Shown: positions 33,812 to 42,847, counted from the first letter of the stretch. The stretch is 64,000 nucleotides of DNA from DASXHY01 sp036272195 (GCA_036272195.1 DATAZE010000035.1:62001-126000), one strand, 5' to 3'. The notes: generated by a model not told the origin, from the sequence alone. Translations and numbers: made by a program.

Positions 33812-34258
33812 TCACGGCAGCAGTTTGCCGACCAATCCGCTAACCGTCTTCCCATCCGCTCTTCCCGCTGCTTTTGCTTGAACCGCTTTGATGACTGGTC
33901 CCATGTCCTTTTTGCTCACGGCGCCGGTTTCAGCGATGGTCGCTTTGATCAATTGCTCCAGTTCCTCCGGAGAGAGCGCTTTCGGCAAAAAGGCTTCGAG
34001 GACGGGAATTTCCTTTTTCTCCTTCTCAGCGAGTTCCGGTCGGCCGCCTTTTTCGTATTGCTCAATGGCGTCGCGACGCTTCTTCACTTCTTTTTGTACA
34101 ATACCTACGAAATCGGCGTCGGACAGCGTCTCGGTCTTGCTTTCGACCAGCATGTAACCAATCACCGATTTCAGCAGGCGCAGAGTGGAAAGCCGGTCGG
34201 CATCCTTGGCGAGCATCGCGGATTTGATTTCCTGGCTGAGACGTTCCTGGAGGGACAT
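33812..34258 (-). CDS. yqeY: GatB/YqeY-domain protein
   Basis: The 148-residue protein is the stand-alone YqeY form, related to the tRNA-binding tail of the GatB amidotransferase subunit. It begins SLQERLSQEIKSAMLAKDADRLSTLR (the first 20 of these are diagnostic) and contains ALSPEELEQLIKA, ETGAVSKKDMGPVIKAV and the terminal GRADGKTVSGLVGKLL. Its cellular role is not settled; it is often linked to rpsU or dnaG. The UVR-motif gene lies 39 bases upstream on the same strand. Confidence 0.92.
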   Translation of the reverse strand: MSLQERLSQEIKSAMLAKDADRLSTLRLLKSVIGYMLVESKTETLSDADFVGIVQKEVKKRRDAIEQYEKGGRPELAEKEKKEIPVLEAFLPKALSPEELEQLIKATIAETGAVSKKDMGPVIKAVQAKAAGRADGKTVSGLVGKLLP

Positions 34259-34297
34259 AAAGGGTATGGGATGGCGAGTGACGGAATTGGGACCGTG

Positions 34298-35074
34298 TTA
34301 CTCGCTGGTCTTTTCCTTCTCCGCTTTTAGATTCTTGAGCGCATCCCGAACTTTGGCTGCTTTTTCGTAATCCTCGCGCTGGACGGCGTCAGTCAAGGCC
34401 TGCTCCAACTTTTCCTGAGTTGAAAGCGGACGGTTGGCGCGGATTTCCGCAAGCCAGGTTTGCAACGAATAGAGTTCGCCGCTTTGCTCGCTCATTTCTC
34501 CCCGCGAATATTCGCGGTAAAATTCTTTGATGTTCTCGATGCCCTCTTCGATTTGCGCGATAGCCACGGCATAATCCTTCGCTTCGAGCGACTGCGTGGC
34601 GCGGCCGCGGGTGAGAATCATCATCAATTGCGGCTGAAACTGCCGGAGCGACCAGGCTAATTCCTCGGTTTCAGCGTGCTTGCCAACGAAATTGAACACT
34701 GCGAGATTGCGTTCGCCGTCGCGGACCACGCCGGCGTAATCCTCGAGTTGCAGCAGGCAGATATAGCGATGATGAAACTGGAGCGACTCGACTTGCAGTT
34801 TTGCGCAATCTTCAGCCGTCAGCTTGAATCCCTCGTCGGTTCCATTATTTGCGGCAAGATGTTTGTGAAGCTTTGCCTGGTAATAATCGAAAAGTGAATT
34901 ATGGCCAAACGGGCGTTTGCCGTCCGGCCGGCCTTCAGCGTTCATTTGCAGCACGCCGAGATCTACACGCAGTTGGATTTTCTCCTTGCCGTCTTTGCCC
35001 TTGAATTTCCTGACGACAACCTGGCCCGGCTTGTATTGCCAGTGATCGAGAAGTGGCGAAATATCAAAGTCCAT
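34298..35074 (-). CDS. UVR-motif (UvrB/UvrC-type) protein
   Basis: From the ATG at 35074 the product has 258 residues. The N-terminus MDFDISPLLDHWQYKPGQVVVRKF and a long middle domain are not a known enzyme. The C-terminal segment LEQALTDAVQREDYEKAAKVRD is a UVR domain, the coiled motif by which UvrB and UvrC interact and which also occurs in McsA-type proteins. There are no CxxC zinc motifs, so it is not McsA. The longer frame from 35167 is rejected because it overlaps the divergent egtD-like gene and lacks family character. It is transcribed with yqeY. Confidence 0.75.
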   Translation of the reverse strand: MDFDISPLLDHWQYKPGQVVVRKFKGKDGKEKIQLRVDLGVLQMNAEGRPDGKRPFGHNSLFDYYQAKLHKHLAANNGTDEGFKLTAEDCAKLQVESLQFHHRYICLLQLEDYAGVVRDGERNLAVFNFVGKHAETEELAWSLRQFQPQLMMILTRGRATQSLEAKDYAVAIAQIEEGIENIKEFYREYSRGEMSEQSGELYSLQTWLAEIRANRPLSTQEKLEQALTDAVQREDYEKAAKVRDALKNLKAEKEKTSE

Positions 35075-35150
35075 GAGGCGAATATGACCGCGAAGTGATG
35101 GCAAGTCAACGCACGCTTGTCTTGCGCTGATATTTCGGCGAAAACCAAGC

Positions 35151-36131
35151 ATGTCATTGCTGGTCAACGTCGCGATTCACCCGAGTCAATTCCCAAAAAA
35201 AGTCCGAGCGGACCTCGCCGAGTCATTGCGCGCACGCTCGGTAAATCACAAATTTCACTACGACAGCGTCAAGCAAACGCAAAAATGGCTGGCCCTGCAC
35301 CAGGTACATTCGCCCTCGCGCAACGATGCGGATTGCGCGGCGGTTTATGACGCCGGCTTTAACGCTGTCGCCGCGCGCATTCAATCGAAGGCGGTCCATG
35401 TCATCGGGCTGGGATGCGGCGGCGGACAAAAAGATACGCGACTGCTGCGCCTGCTGAAGGAGCGGGGAAAGGAGATATTTTACACGCCGTGCGACGTGAG
35501 CACCGCGATGGTGTTGACGGCGCGAGAAGCGGCGCTCGCCGTGGTGCCGCCCGAGCATTGTTTTCCCGTGGTATGCGATTTAGCCAGCGTGGACGATTTG
35601 CCCGAACTTTTCGCAATACGCAATACGCAACACGCAACACGTCTCACGACCTTCTTCGGCATGATTCCTAATTTTGAGCCGGAAATGATTTTGCCGAAAT
35701 TGGCATCACTCATCGGCGTGGGGGATGAGTTATTGTTCAGTGCGAATCTCGCGCCGGGAAATGATTATGCAGCGGGGGTCAAAAGAATTTTGCCGCAGTA
35801 TGACAACCCGCTTACGCGCGATTGGTTGCTGGCGTTTCTGTATGATCTCGGTGTTGAGCCGCGCGATGGCGAGTTGCGCTTCGCCGTTGAGGATGTGCAG
35901 GGCCTAAAGCGGATTGTGGCGCGGTTTTATTTCACGCATTCGCGCACGATTGCGCTGGACGAGGAGCGGTTTGAATTTCGCGCGGGCGAATCCATCCGGC
36001 TTTTCTTTTCCTATCGATACACGCCAGAGCGAGCGCGCCAGGTTCTGGTGCAACATGGTTTGGAGGTGGTGGAACAATGGGTGACGCGATCTGAGGAGGA
36101 AGGGGTATTTCTTTGCCGGCGGAAGCACTGA
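35151..36131 (+). CDS. EgtD-like SAM-dependent methyltransferase
   Basis: The 326-residue protein resembles the histidine-specific methyltransferase family (Methyltransf_33, EgtD), which trimethylates histidine in ergothioneine synthesis or other amino acids. It shows the SAM-binding GLGCGGGQKDTRLLRLL (about residues 86-102), the acidic loop YTPCDVSTAM, TFFGMIPNFEP in place of the family's GNF/IGNF motif, and a C-terminal FRAGESIRLFFSYRY. No egtB-like gene is adjacent. A 28-base tandem heptamer repeat (35612-35639) lies within the gene. The start ATG at 35151 is divergent from the UVR gene. Confidence 0.75.
   Translation: MSLLVNVAIHPSQFPKKVRADLAESLRARSVNHKFHYDSVKQTQKWLALHQVHSPSRNDADCAAVYDAGFNAVAARIQSKAVHVIGLGCGGGQKDTRLLRLLKERGKEIFYTPCDVSTAMVLTAREAALAVVPPEHCFPVVCDLASVDDLPELFAIRNTQHATRLTTFFGMIPNFEPEMILPKLASLIGVGDELLFSANLAPGNDYAAGVKRILPQYDNPLTRDWLLAFLYDLGVEPRDGELRFAVEDVQGLKRIVARFYFTHSRTIALDEERFEFRAGESIRLFFSYRYTPERARQVLVQHGLEVVEQWVTRSEEEGVFLCRRKH
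35612..35639. repeat. Four tandem heptamers inside the EgtD-like gene
   Basis: CGCAATA occurs twice and CGCAACA twice in direct tandem. It encodes the low-likelihood run IRNTQHATR between the DDLPELF and TTFFGMIPN parts of the protein. The length, 28 bases, is not a multiple of three. Confidence 0.85.
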
Positions 36132-36138
36132 TTCGTTA

Positions 36139-36170
36139 CGCCGGCAAGATGCCCGCGGCGCGCTCCCACC
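36139..36170. repeat. Single arm of the GGCATCTTGCC family
   Basis: CGCCGGCAAGATGCCCGCGG and the following GCGCTCCCACC (36139-36170) is a one-armed copy of the family at 2093-2169 and 27149-27257. It lies in the convergent gap between the EgtD-like gene and the DHPS-like gene. Confidence 0.6.
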
Positions 36171-36176
36171 TTTCGC

Positions 36177-37064
36177 TCAAAACACCTTCATCGTTTCCAG
36201 CACGGCTTTGATACGCGGGACTTCGTGCGTACGAAACAGGTCGGTTTTGCCGAGGGCGGCGAGCACCGCGAAGAAAGGTTCGGCACTACGAACTTCCTCA
36301 CCGAAATATTCAAAAGCGTGGGGCAGGGCGTGGCAAACGGGAAAGCCCAGCGCGCGCAGGCGAAAGGTGTTGAGGAAAACCGTCATTTGATGCCGCACCC
36401 GCACGGCACTGTCCTGCAGGTTGCGGTAATAAAATCCGAGGCCGGGATCGAGGATGATTTTTTCCACGCCGTTGCGCTGGGCGATTTCAATTTGACGGGC
36501 AAAATAGTCGCGCATCATCCCGATCGGATCCGCGCTGAAATCGAAATCGCCCACTTCGCGCACATTTTTTCCCTGCACATAGCAAATGATGACTGCGGCG
36601 TCATGGGCGGCTGCCATGCGGAATAATTCATCAGATTGGTCCGTGCCGGTAAGGTTCAAAACGTTCGCGCCGGCGTCGAAGCAGGCGCGGGTCACTGCGG
36701 GTTGATAGGTTTCCACGGACACCAGGATTTCCGCCGCGCGAAGATTCTCGATGACCGGCAGCAGTTTGCTGTTCTGGGCGGCATCATCTGCGCGCGCGGC
36801 CTGGGCGAGCGTGGATTCCGCGCCCAGGTCCACGATATCCGCGCCTTGATCGTGCAACACGCGCCCGCGCTGGATTGCACTGTCGGTCGTGAGGCACACG
36901 CTCTCGCGATACCAGGAATCGGCCGAGAGATTGATGACGCCCATGATCGCGGGGGCGGAATTGAAATCGAACGTCTTGCCGCCGATCGAGAATGTCTTCA
37001 CGGGGACAGCTGCGGCGGCGCGATTTTTTTCCACCAATTCGGCGAGTTGTTCGAGATTCAGCAC
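36177..37064 (-). CDS. Dihydropteroate-synthase-fold protein lacking key catalytic residues
   Basis: The 295-residue protein has the TIM-barrel pattern of DHPS: IMGVINLSADSWYRESV in place of MGIINVTPDSF, then VDLGAESTLAQA in place of DIGGESTRPGA, ILDPGLGFYYRN in place of DPGIGFGK, and RTHEVPRIKAVLE in place of RVHDV. The Arg following the EST triplet and the SRK-type lysine loop (here HALPHAFEYFGE) are both absent. Pterin or pABA binding as in folP is therefore doubtful. It may use another substrate. The start is the GTG at 37064, without a clear ribosome site. A true folP may lie elsewhere. Confidence 0.7.
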   Translation of the reverse strand: MLNLEQLAELVEKNRAAAAVPVKTFSIGGKTFDFNSAPAIMGVINLSADSWYRESVCLTTDSAIQRGRVLHDQGADIVDLGAESTLAQAARADDAAQNSKLLPVIENLRAAEILVSVETYQPAVTRACFDAGANVLNLTGTDQSDELFRMAAAHDAAVIICYVQGKNVREVGDFDFSADPIGMMRDYFARQIEIAQRNGVEKIILDPGLGFYYRNLQDSAVRVRHQMTVFLNTFRLRALGFPVCHALPHAFEYFGEEVRSAEPFFAVLAALGKTDLFRTHEVPRIKAVLETMKVF

Positions 37065-37287
37065 GGGACGGAATTGTAAATCGTAAACCGCGGCTCGTAA
37101 ATGCGTGAAAAAGTTTCAAATTTCAAGTTCCCTGCACTGTTGTCTTACAAACTACTGCCTTTGGCGGGGAGGGATTTTCGGCGGCTAAACGGGGTTGTCG
37201 CCCGATTGTTCCATTTTGCCCGCGTTCTATTCTTAAAAAACAGAATGAGACAACTAAAGTGAACCGGATGAAAAGCAACCAACCATC

Positions 37288-37608
37288 ATGAGGACGCTTC
37301 TAACCGATCCTTTTCCGCCACAATTTACTAATGAAAAGACCTTTTCCGCGGACGCTGAACCGTCCCGCCGAGAGGTGGGAAAACTGGCGCGCACCTTTCC
37401 CCAGGCGGCGGCGTTAACTTCGGAGGGCGATTTATTGGAGGTGGGTGTGGGTGGAACAGTCATCGTCCCGCCGGGTGCGGCAGCCGCCGAAGAAACGGCT
37501 GCCGCGCTCGAGCATGGCGTGGCGGTTAGCGGAGGGCGGGATTTTCCGGCGGATGACCTTTCGTCGTTTTCACCCCGCGCAGAATGCGAATCCGTAAAAA
37601 TCCCTTGA
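37288..37608 (+). CDS. Possible small protein ahead of the glycosyltransferases
   Basis: A 106-residue frame begins MRTLLTDPFPPQFTNEKTF and ends at 37608, four bases before the CgeB-like gene. It has Ala/Gly/Val-rich middle residues and no recognised domain. The tight spacing is the only support. It could be a leader or a chance frame; the opposite strand has a frame of 69 codons in the same place. The 223 bases upstream of it, in the divergent gap after the DHPS-like gene, hold a TTCAAATTTCAAG repeat relic near 37115 and nothing else clear. Confidence 0.3.
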   Translation: MRTLLTDPFPPQFTNEKTFSADAEPSRREVGKLARTFPQAAALTSEGDLLEVGVGGTVIVPPGAAAAEETAAALEHGVAVSGGRDFPADDLSSFSPRAECESVKIP

Positions 37609-37612
37609 GCGC

Positions 37613-38704
37613 ATGAGCCATCGCCTCAACATTTCGTTCTTCGGTTCAAGCTTGGTTTCGGCGTCTCAGAATCCCGCCGTGACTTATTACCGCGGCCTGA
37701 TTCGCGCGCTGACCGACCGGGGGCATCGCATCACGTTTTACGAGCCGAAAATGGGCGAGGGCGCGAAGCGTGATACTCCGAATCCCACTGGGGCGCGGGT
37801 GGTGACCTATCCGGCCACGGACGAAAGCGTGCTCGATGCGCTGGAACAAGCTGAGGAAAGCGATTTGATTGTCAAATGCAGCGGGGTGGGCGCGTTTGAT
37901 GAGCTGCTGGAAGCGGCGGTATTGGAGTTGAAAAAGCCGGAGACGTTGGTGGCCTTTCTGGACTCGCACGCGCCCGCGACACTTGAACGGCTTCGCAATG
38001 ATCCGGAGGATTTATTTCATGTCCTTATTCGCGAGTATGATTTGATTTTTACACGCTGCGGCGGTGCGCCCGTCGTCGAGAGTTATCTCGCCGCCGGCGC
38101 CGCCGGTTGCGTGCCCCTCCCCGATGCGGTGGATCCCCAGGTGCATTTTCCCGCGCAATGTGAAACACGATTTGAGGCCGACCTCGCCTTGCTGTGCGAC
38201 CGTAATCCGCACAAGGAAACTCGCGTGGAGGAATTTTTCTTCCGGCCGGCTGCACAAATGCCGGAGCGAAAATTCCTGATCGCGGGCGATGGCTGGCAGG
38301 GCAAGCCCATGCCGGCCAATGTAAATTATCCGGGCTCGCTCCGCGCCGACGAGCACAACGCATTCAATTCCACGCCGCGCGCCGTATTGAGCCTCAATCG
38401 CGGTTGTGCGACGCGCTATGGCTTTTCACCCACGGCCGGTGTGTTCGAAGCCGCGGGAGCCGGCGCCTGTCTGATCATGGACAAGTGGGAAGGCATTGAG
38501 CTTTTCCTGGAACCGGACCGTGAGGTGCTGGTGGCCGGCAACGGTGAAGAATTGGTGAGCCAACTGCGCGAACTCACACCAGAAAAAGCGCGTCAGATCG
38601 GCCATGCGGCTTATGCGCGCGTGCTGGCTGAACACACCTTCGCGCATCGGGCTGAGCAGATTGAAAAAGTGCTCGCGGGAAAAGAAGGGAGAGTAATCGC
38701 TTGA
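37613..38704 (+). CDS. CgeB-like glycosyltransferase, first copy
   Basis: The 363-residue protein has two Rossmann-like domains. The N-terminal part begins NISFFGSSLVSASQNPAVTY. The C-terminal part has YGFSPTAGVFEAAGAGACLI and AGNGEELVSQLRELTPEKARQ, the pattern of CgeB/spore-maturation-type transferases of the GT-B fold. The glutamate in VFEAAGAG and the following donor loop look intact. It probably adds a sugar to a cell-surface or secondary compound; the donor is unknown. The next gene starts at TTG 38701, overlapping this gene's stop codon. Confidence 0.8.
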   Translation: MSHRLNISFFGSSLVSASQNPAVTYYRGLIRALTDRGHRITFYEPKMGEGAKRDTPNPTGARVVTYPATDESVLDALEQAEESDLIVKCSGVGAFDELLEAAVLELKKPETLVAFLDSHAPATLERLRNDPEDLFHVLIREYDLIFTRCGGAPVVESYLAAGAAGCVPLPDAVDPQVHFPAQCETRFEADLALLCDRNPHKETRVEEFFFRPAAQMPERKFLIAGDGWQGKPMPANVNYPGSLRADEHNAFNSTPRAVLSLNRGCATRYGFSPTAGVFEAAGAGACLIMDKWEGIELFLEPDREVLVAGNGEELVSQLRELTPEKARQIGHAAYARVLAEHTFAHRAEQIEKVLAGKEGRVIA

Positions 38705-39936
38705 AAATACGCCAGACGCAATCTTCTCCGCGGAATGGAGTCTCAGCGCAGATCGATGGAAACAGAGCCGCGACTCTGGAAACGACTTCACGGATCGACA
38801 CCGAAAGTTTGCTTTCACCGCCTCGCTACGTGTTCGGGAACAAATTTCCGAGGCCTACTCGTCCACAGTTAAAAATCGTCATTTTTGGTCCGTCGCTCAG
38901 TGCGCGCGGGAACGTTGACGCGGCCATTTATCGCGGGTTGCTCCGCGAACTTGGCGTGCGCGGCCATAATGTGTTGTTTCTCGAGCGTGGCGCATCAGGT
39001 GCGTTGCCCGGCCGTTCGTCGAAACCGGCGTCTGGGCGCATTGGGTGTTATTCCGGGCTCAAGGAATTGAAAGATCATTTTACCGTGGCGGTTCGCGAGG
39101 CCGATTTCGTGATGGTCGGTTCGCCGGTTGACGAAGCCATAGCGATCGGCGAATGGGTCACACAAACCGCGCAAGGCGCCACGGCATTTTACGACACGAA
39201 TTTGCCGGCTACGATGGCGGGCCTGCTTCGAGGCACGGCAAATTCCATTTCCCCCGCGCTCATTCAGCGTTACCAGATGTTTTTGTCTGCCACCGGGGGG
39301 CCTTTGTTAAATTACATCGAAACTCAATACGGGTCGCCGATGGCGCGACCTTTGTATCGCTCGGTGGATGCCACCCTGTTTTTTCCGGAACAACATGCGC
39401 TGAGGTGGGACCTTGGTTATTCGGGCGGATACAGCCGGGAGCGCCAGCAGTTGCTCGAGCGATTGCTGCTGGAACCGGCCCGGCGCTGGAGTGATGGAGA
39501 ATTTGCCGTGGCGGGCCCGGGATATCGGCATACCGTTCACTGGCCTAAAAATGTAAAACGCATCCCGCACATGCCGGCGGGAAAACTGCGCGGGTTTTTC
39601 AACGCACAACGCTTCGCGCTCAATGTCACGTCGCCGGGCGAACACGCTATTGGTTTCTCGCCGGAAGCGCGGCTGTTTGAAGCGGCGGCTTGCGGCACGC
39701 CGGTCATTAGTGATTTCTGGCCGGGCATCGATACATTTTTCAAGCCGGACGATGAGATTTTGATTTCGCATTCGCCGGATGAAACGCTCGTTTACCTCGA
39801 AGAAATCCCGGAACTCGATCGGCGGCGCATGGGGTATCGCGCCCGCGAACGCGTGCTCGCCAGGCACACCACGCGCCATCGCGCCGCGGAGTTGGAGAGT
39901 TACGCGCTGCAAGTTTTGAAACTCGGGGCGGCGTGA
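38701..39936 (+). CDS. CgeB-like glycosyltransferase, second copy
   Basis: The 411-residue frame starts at a TTG (38701) overlapping the previous stop codon. The first 45 residues are not family-like, so a later start is possible. The core begins LKIVIFGPSLSARGNVDAAIYRG and continues GLLRELGVRGHNVLFLERG. The C-terminal part has HAIGFSPEARLFEAAACGTPVIS, DEILISHSPDETLVYLEEI and RARERVLARHTTRHRA, parallel to the first copy. The two genes look like a tandem duplication that diverged. A third glycosyltransferase-like gene follows. Confidence 0.8.
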   Translation: MKIRQTQSSPRNGVSAQIDGNRAATLETTSRIDTESLLSPPRYVFGNKFPRPTRPQLKIVIFGPSLSARGNVDAAIYRGLLRELGVRGHNVLFLERGASGALPGRSSKPASGRIGCYSGLKELKDHFTVAVREADFVMVGSPVDEAIAIGEWVTQTAQGATAFYDTNLPATMAGLLRGTANSISPALIQRYQMFLSATGGPLLNYIETQYGSPMARPLYRSVDATLFFPEQHALRWDLGYSGGYSRERQQLLERLLLEPARRWSDGEFAVAGPGYRHTVHWPKNVKRIPHMPAGKLRGFFNAQRFALNVTSPGEHAIGFSPEARLFEAAACGTPVISDFWPGIDTFFKPDDEILISHSPDETLVYLEEIPELDRRRMGYRARERVLARHTTRHRAAELESYALQVLKLGAA

Positions 39937-40065
39937 AACAACATCGTTTCCGTGGCCCTCCCGGAAATTTTACTTCTATTGAAAACGCAAGGCGTATAAA
40001 TACCGTTCATGGATAGGGGAACCCCTTATTGAGCCGGCCTGCGCCAGAGCGTTTCTTACAGTGCT

Positions 40066-40728
40066 ATGGAACTTGTTGTATTGAATGTCGGCTATCCGTT
40101 CGCACCGGTTGGCCCGGAAATTTTTGGTGATGCGGAAAAAACACTGGCGCGGCTTGATTCGGCGCTGGCTCGGGCGGGCCACGAATCTTTCGTGATGGCT
40201 TGCGAAGGCTCGGTCACCGAGGGAATTCTTTTGGCCACACCGAAACCTTCAGGTCGTCTCGATGAGGCGGAGCGATTCCGGATTCACGAGCAATACCGTT
40301 TTACGCTGCAATCTTTTCTGAAGAAGTGGCCGATTGATTTGATCCATATGCACGGGCTGGATTTTTATGAATATCTTCCCGAACCGGGCGTTCCGGTGCT
40401 GGTGACGTTGCATTCGCCGATCGAGCGTTATCCGGAAACGATTTTTCATCTGAATCGGCCGCAGACGTTTCTCCACTGCCCATCCACTGCCCAACACCTC
40501 GCCTGTCCGCCATGCGAAAACCTGCTGGCAGAGGCGGGAGACGGCGCGCCCATCGAGAAATATTTGGCGATTTACGAACGGCTCGTCGAGGAGGCCCGGG
40601 CTTTGGAAGCCGCGACGGAAGCGGCGAACGTCCAATTGCAAGAAAATCTCAGTGCCACGCCAGAACCGATTTTAGGTGGGTCTAAAATCGCCGATTATTC
40701 CTTTCTTACCCCACTTCCGCAGGAATGA
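40066..40728 (+). CDS. Shortened GT4-like glycosyltransferase, N-domain only
   Basis: The 220-residue protein has an acceptor-binding N-domain of a GT4-like transferase: VVLNVGYPFAPVGPE, LDSALARAGHESFVMACEG and LIHMHGLDFYEYLP followed by VLVTLHSPIERYPE. After residue 145 (FLHCPSTAQHLACPP) the sequence passes straight to a helix like the end of such enzymes (IEKYLAIYERLVEEA) and a tail. The donor-binding C-domain of about 150 residues is absent. Whether this is an internal in-frame deletion or a specialised short family I cannot say. The 129-base gap before it holds an AT-rich stretch, possibly a promoter. Confidence 0.6.
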   Translation: MELVVLNVGYPFAPVGPEIFGDAEKTLARLDSALARAGHESFVMACEGSVTEGILLATPKPSGRLDEAERFRIHEQYRFTLQSFLKKWPIDLIHMHGLDFYEYLPEPGVPVLVTLHSPIERYPETIFHLNRPQTFLHCPSTAQHLACPPCENLLAEAGDGAPIEKYLAIYERLVEEARALEAATEAANVQLQENLSATPEPILGGSKIADYSFLTPLPQE

Positions 40729-40805
40729 TTTTCGGCGATGGTTGCGCGGCTTGGTGAACGCCTGATTTTTCCATTCAAGATTTCCGACGTTCGCAGCCTT
40801 TTTTG

Positions 40806-42794
40806 ATGAAAACATTTTTCTCGCGGGCAGGTCGGGTTCGATATGCGGTTCTGGCGTTATTGTTGGCGGGCCTAAGTTTTTCCGCAAACGGGCAGGTGAA
40901 CAGTTGGACCGGTTCCGCCAGCGGTAATTGGGAGGACGCCAGTTGGTCCCTGGGAATTCTGCCAGGAGCGGGACAGACGATATTGATCACGAATGCAAAC
41001 TGGAAGGCCGTCGCCATTGGGACAAATACCGCGCTGAACTTTCCGCAAAGCTTGACGGTGGATTCGATTACCGTCTCGTCGCCGGCAGATACCTCGAACA
41101 CGCTCTTATTGAATTACGCGGGCATCAACAATCCGTTGTCCGCGAACTCACTGACGGTGGCGAGCAATTCGGCCGTGATGATGAATGGATCGGCCTTGCA
41201 GGTATCCAATCTGATCACGGTCAACGGCACCTTCACCGAGGATATGTTTTCGGTGGTCACGAATTTGTCCCTGGACGTGGAGACGATCGGCGCCGGCGGT
41301 TTCAATTTAAACAGCGGCCTGCTGATTTCCGGTTTTGGCGAGGACATCGGCCTCAAATTTCCCTCGACCTTTGTGCAGGCGGGGGGAACGAATCATGCGG
41401 TGGGCGTGCGGGTCTATCCGAATTCTGAATACGACCTGAACGGCGGTTTGCTGGATGGGGTTATTATTTTGCGGCCCCAGGCAACGTTCAGGCAGCAGGG
41501 TGGGGTGGTGGATAATTCCACAAATAGCGCGAATCTCACCAGCGTTGACGGAAATTTTTTGCAGTCCGGTGGCATGTTCATCGGGCCGACAAACAGCGGG
41601 ATGTATCTTCCGGGTTATTTCTTTTTGCATCAGGGCACTGCTTCGGGCTCGGCGTTGCAAACCGGGGGGACGAATGTGCAAAACAATCTTAACTTGGGAA
41701 ATCAAACCGCCGCTGAAAATCAGGACAACGGGCAGGCGCCGCCATATGGAGGAACTTACACCTTATCGAATGGCGTCGTAGTCACGTCGGGAACAATTGT
41801 GGCCGCTAACGGCACGATGGAACAAGCAGGCGGCACGCACATCGTGAACGGCACGTTGAACCTGCAGGGGAGTCTCTATTATGCGTTCAGTGTCATCAAT
41901 GAAACGACGCCAGCCGTCTATCGGCTGGATGGCGGGACGTTGTCGGCGCAGGAGGAATTGGTCGGCGTGGCGGCGAACTTTTCACAGGCGGGAGGAACAA
42001 ATCACGTTGCGGATACCATCTCGTTTGCTCAACCGAGCAATCCGATAGGTGCTTCCGGACGCGGTCAATATTCCCTCAACAACGGTGAATTGGCGGCTTC
42101 GAACATCTTGGTTTTGGGCGGGCAATTGAACCAGTCGGGTGGCGATTTGGTGGTGACCAACCAACTGTTGCTGCAAAACACAACCTTTCAACAAACCGGC
42201 GGCACGCTCAAACAATCCGGACTGCTCTCTCTGCTTAGCGCGAATTGGTATCCCGCTTCGGGGAGCCAACAACCTGGCCAATTGAAACTGGCCGACGGCG
42301 GATCGGACTCGCTTGGCCTGCCAGCCAGCGCGTGCGTGTTGCAGTTCGCCGATAGCAGTGGCGTCGCGTGGTCGGGTGGGGTTTTGCAAATTTTGAATTG
42401 GTCGGGTTCGATTTACGGAGGTGGAAACCAACGCATCATTTTCGGCAACGGTGCCGGCGCATTGACCGGGCAGCAACTGAGCCAGATTACGTTCGCGAAC
42501 CCCATTGGTCTGGCGTCGGGAAACTATCCCGCGCGCATTCTGGCGACGGGTGAAATGGTACCGAATACCGGAAGTGCGCTGCCAGTGGCGCTGAGCCTTG
42601 CGAGCCAATCGAATTCGTCGGTGCGAATTGTCATTGGGGGGCAAATTGGAAGCAATTACATCATTCAAACCTCCACTGACCTCGTGCATTGGGTGCCGTG
42701 GACCACGCAACTCGATTCTACCGGCACGATTGGCGTGAATGACTCCACAGCAAGCGCTCCTACACGATTTTATCGAGTGATCCAGATGCCGTAA
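40806..42794 (+). CDS. Secreted beta-repeat protein
   Basis: From the ATG at 40806 the 662-residue product has a signal peptide (VLALLLAGLSFSANGQ) and then long Asn/Thr/Gly-rich repeats. Units such as FVQAGGTNHAV, FRQQGGVVDN, MEQAGGTHIVNG, FSQAGGTNHVAD and LNQSGGDLVV recur at 50-70 residue spacing and probably form a beta-helix. The C-terminus has SNYIIQTSTDLVHWVPWTTQ and RFYRVIQMP, a domain end I associate with verrucomicrobial surface proteins. No catalytic motif is seen. It may be an adhesin or an autotransporter-like surface protein; it is not followed by a recognisable sorting signal. Confidence 0.7.
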   Translation: MKTFFSRAGRVRYAVLALLLAGLSFSANGQVNSWTGSASGNWEDASWSLGILPGAGQTILITNANWKAVAIGTNTALNFPQSLTVDSITVSSPADTSNTLLLNYAGINNPLSANSLTVASNSAVMMNGSALQVSNLITVNGTFTEDMFSVVTNLSLDVETIGAGGFNLNSGLLISGFGEDIGLKFPSTFVQAGGTNHAVGVRVYPNSEYDLNGGLLDGVIILRPQATFRQQGGVVDNSTNSANLTSVDGNFLQSGGMFIGPTNSGMYLPGYFFLHQGTASGSALQTGGTNVQNNLNLGNQTAAENQDNGQAPPYGGTYTLSNGVVVTSGTIVAANGTMEQAGGTHIVNGTLNLQGSLYYAFSVINETTPAVYRLDGGTLSAQEELVGVAANFSQAGGTNHVADTISFAQPSNPIGASGRGQYSLNNGELAASNILVLGGQLNQSGGDLVVTNQLLLQNTTFQQTGGTLKQSGLLSLLSANWYPASGSQQPGQLKLADGGSDSLGLPASACVLQFADSSGVAWSGGVLQILNWSGSIYGGGNQRIIFGNGAGALTGQQLSQITFANPIGLASGNYPARILATGEMVPNTGSALPVALSLASQSNSSVRIVIGGQIGSNYIIQTSTDLVHWVPWTTQLDSTGTIGVNDSTASAPTRFYRVIQMP

Positions 42795-42847
42795 TCAAGA
42801 AGGGGAGCGTCACCGCCTCCCGCCGGGCCGAACCGCGGCACCGCTGC

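Noticed and set aside
35612..35639. CRISPR-like array
   Set aside because: The units are 7 bases in direct tandem with no spacers. No cas genes are present and no other regularly spaced repeat was found in the window.
11025..37255. Shared CAGAATGAGACA at about 11029-11040 and 37240-37251 as a regulator motif
   Set aside because: Only the first copy lies in a palindrome. Two copies of 12 bases in 64 kb are not enough to claim a motif, and the downstream genes are unrelated.
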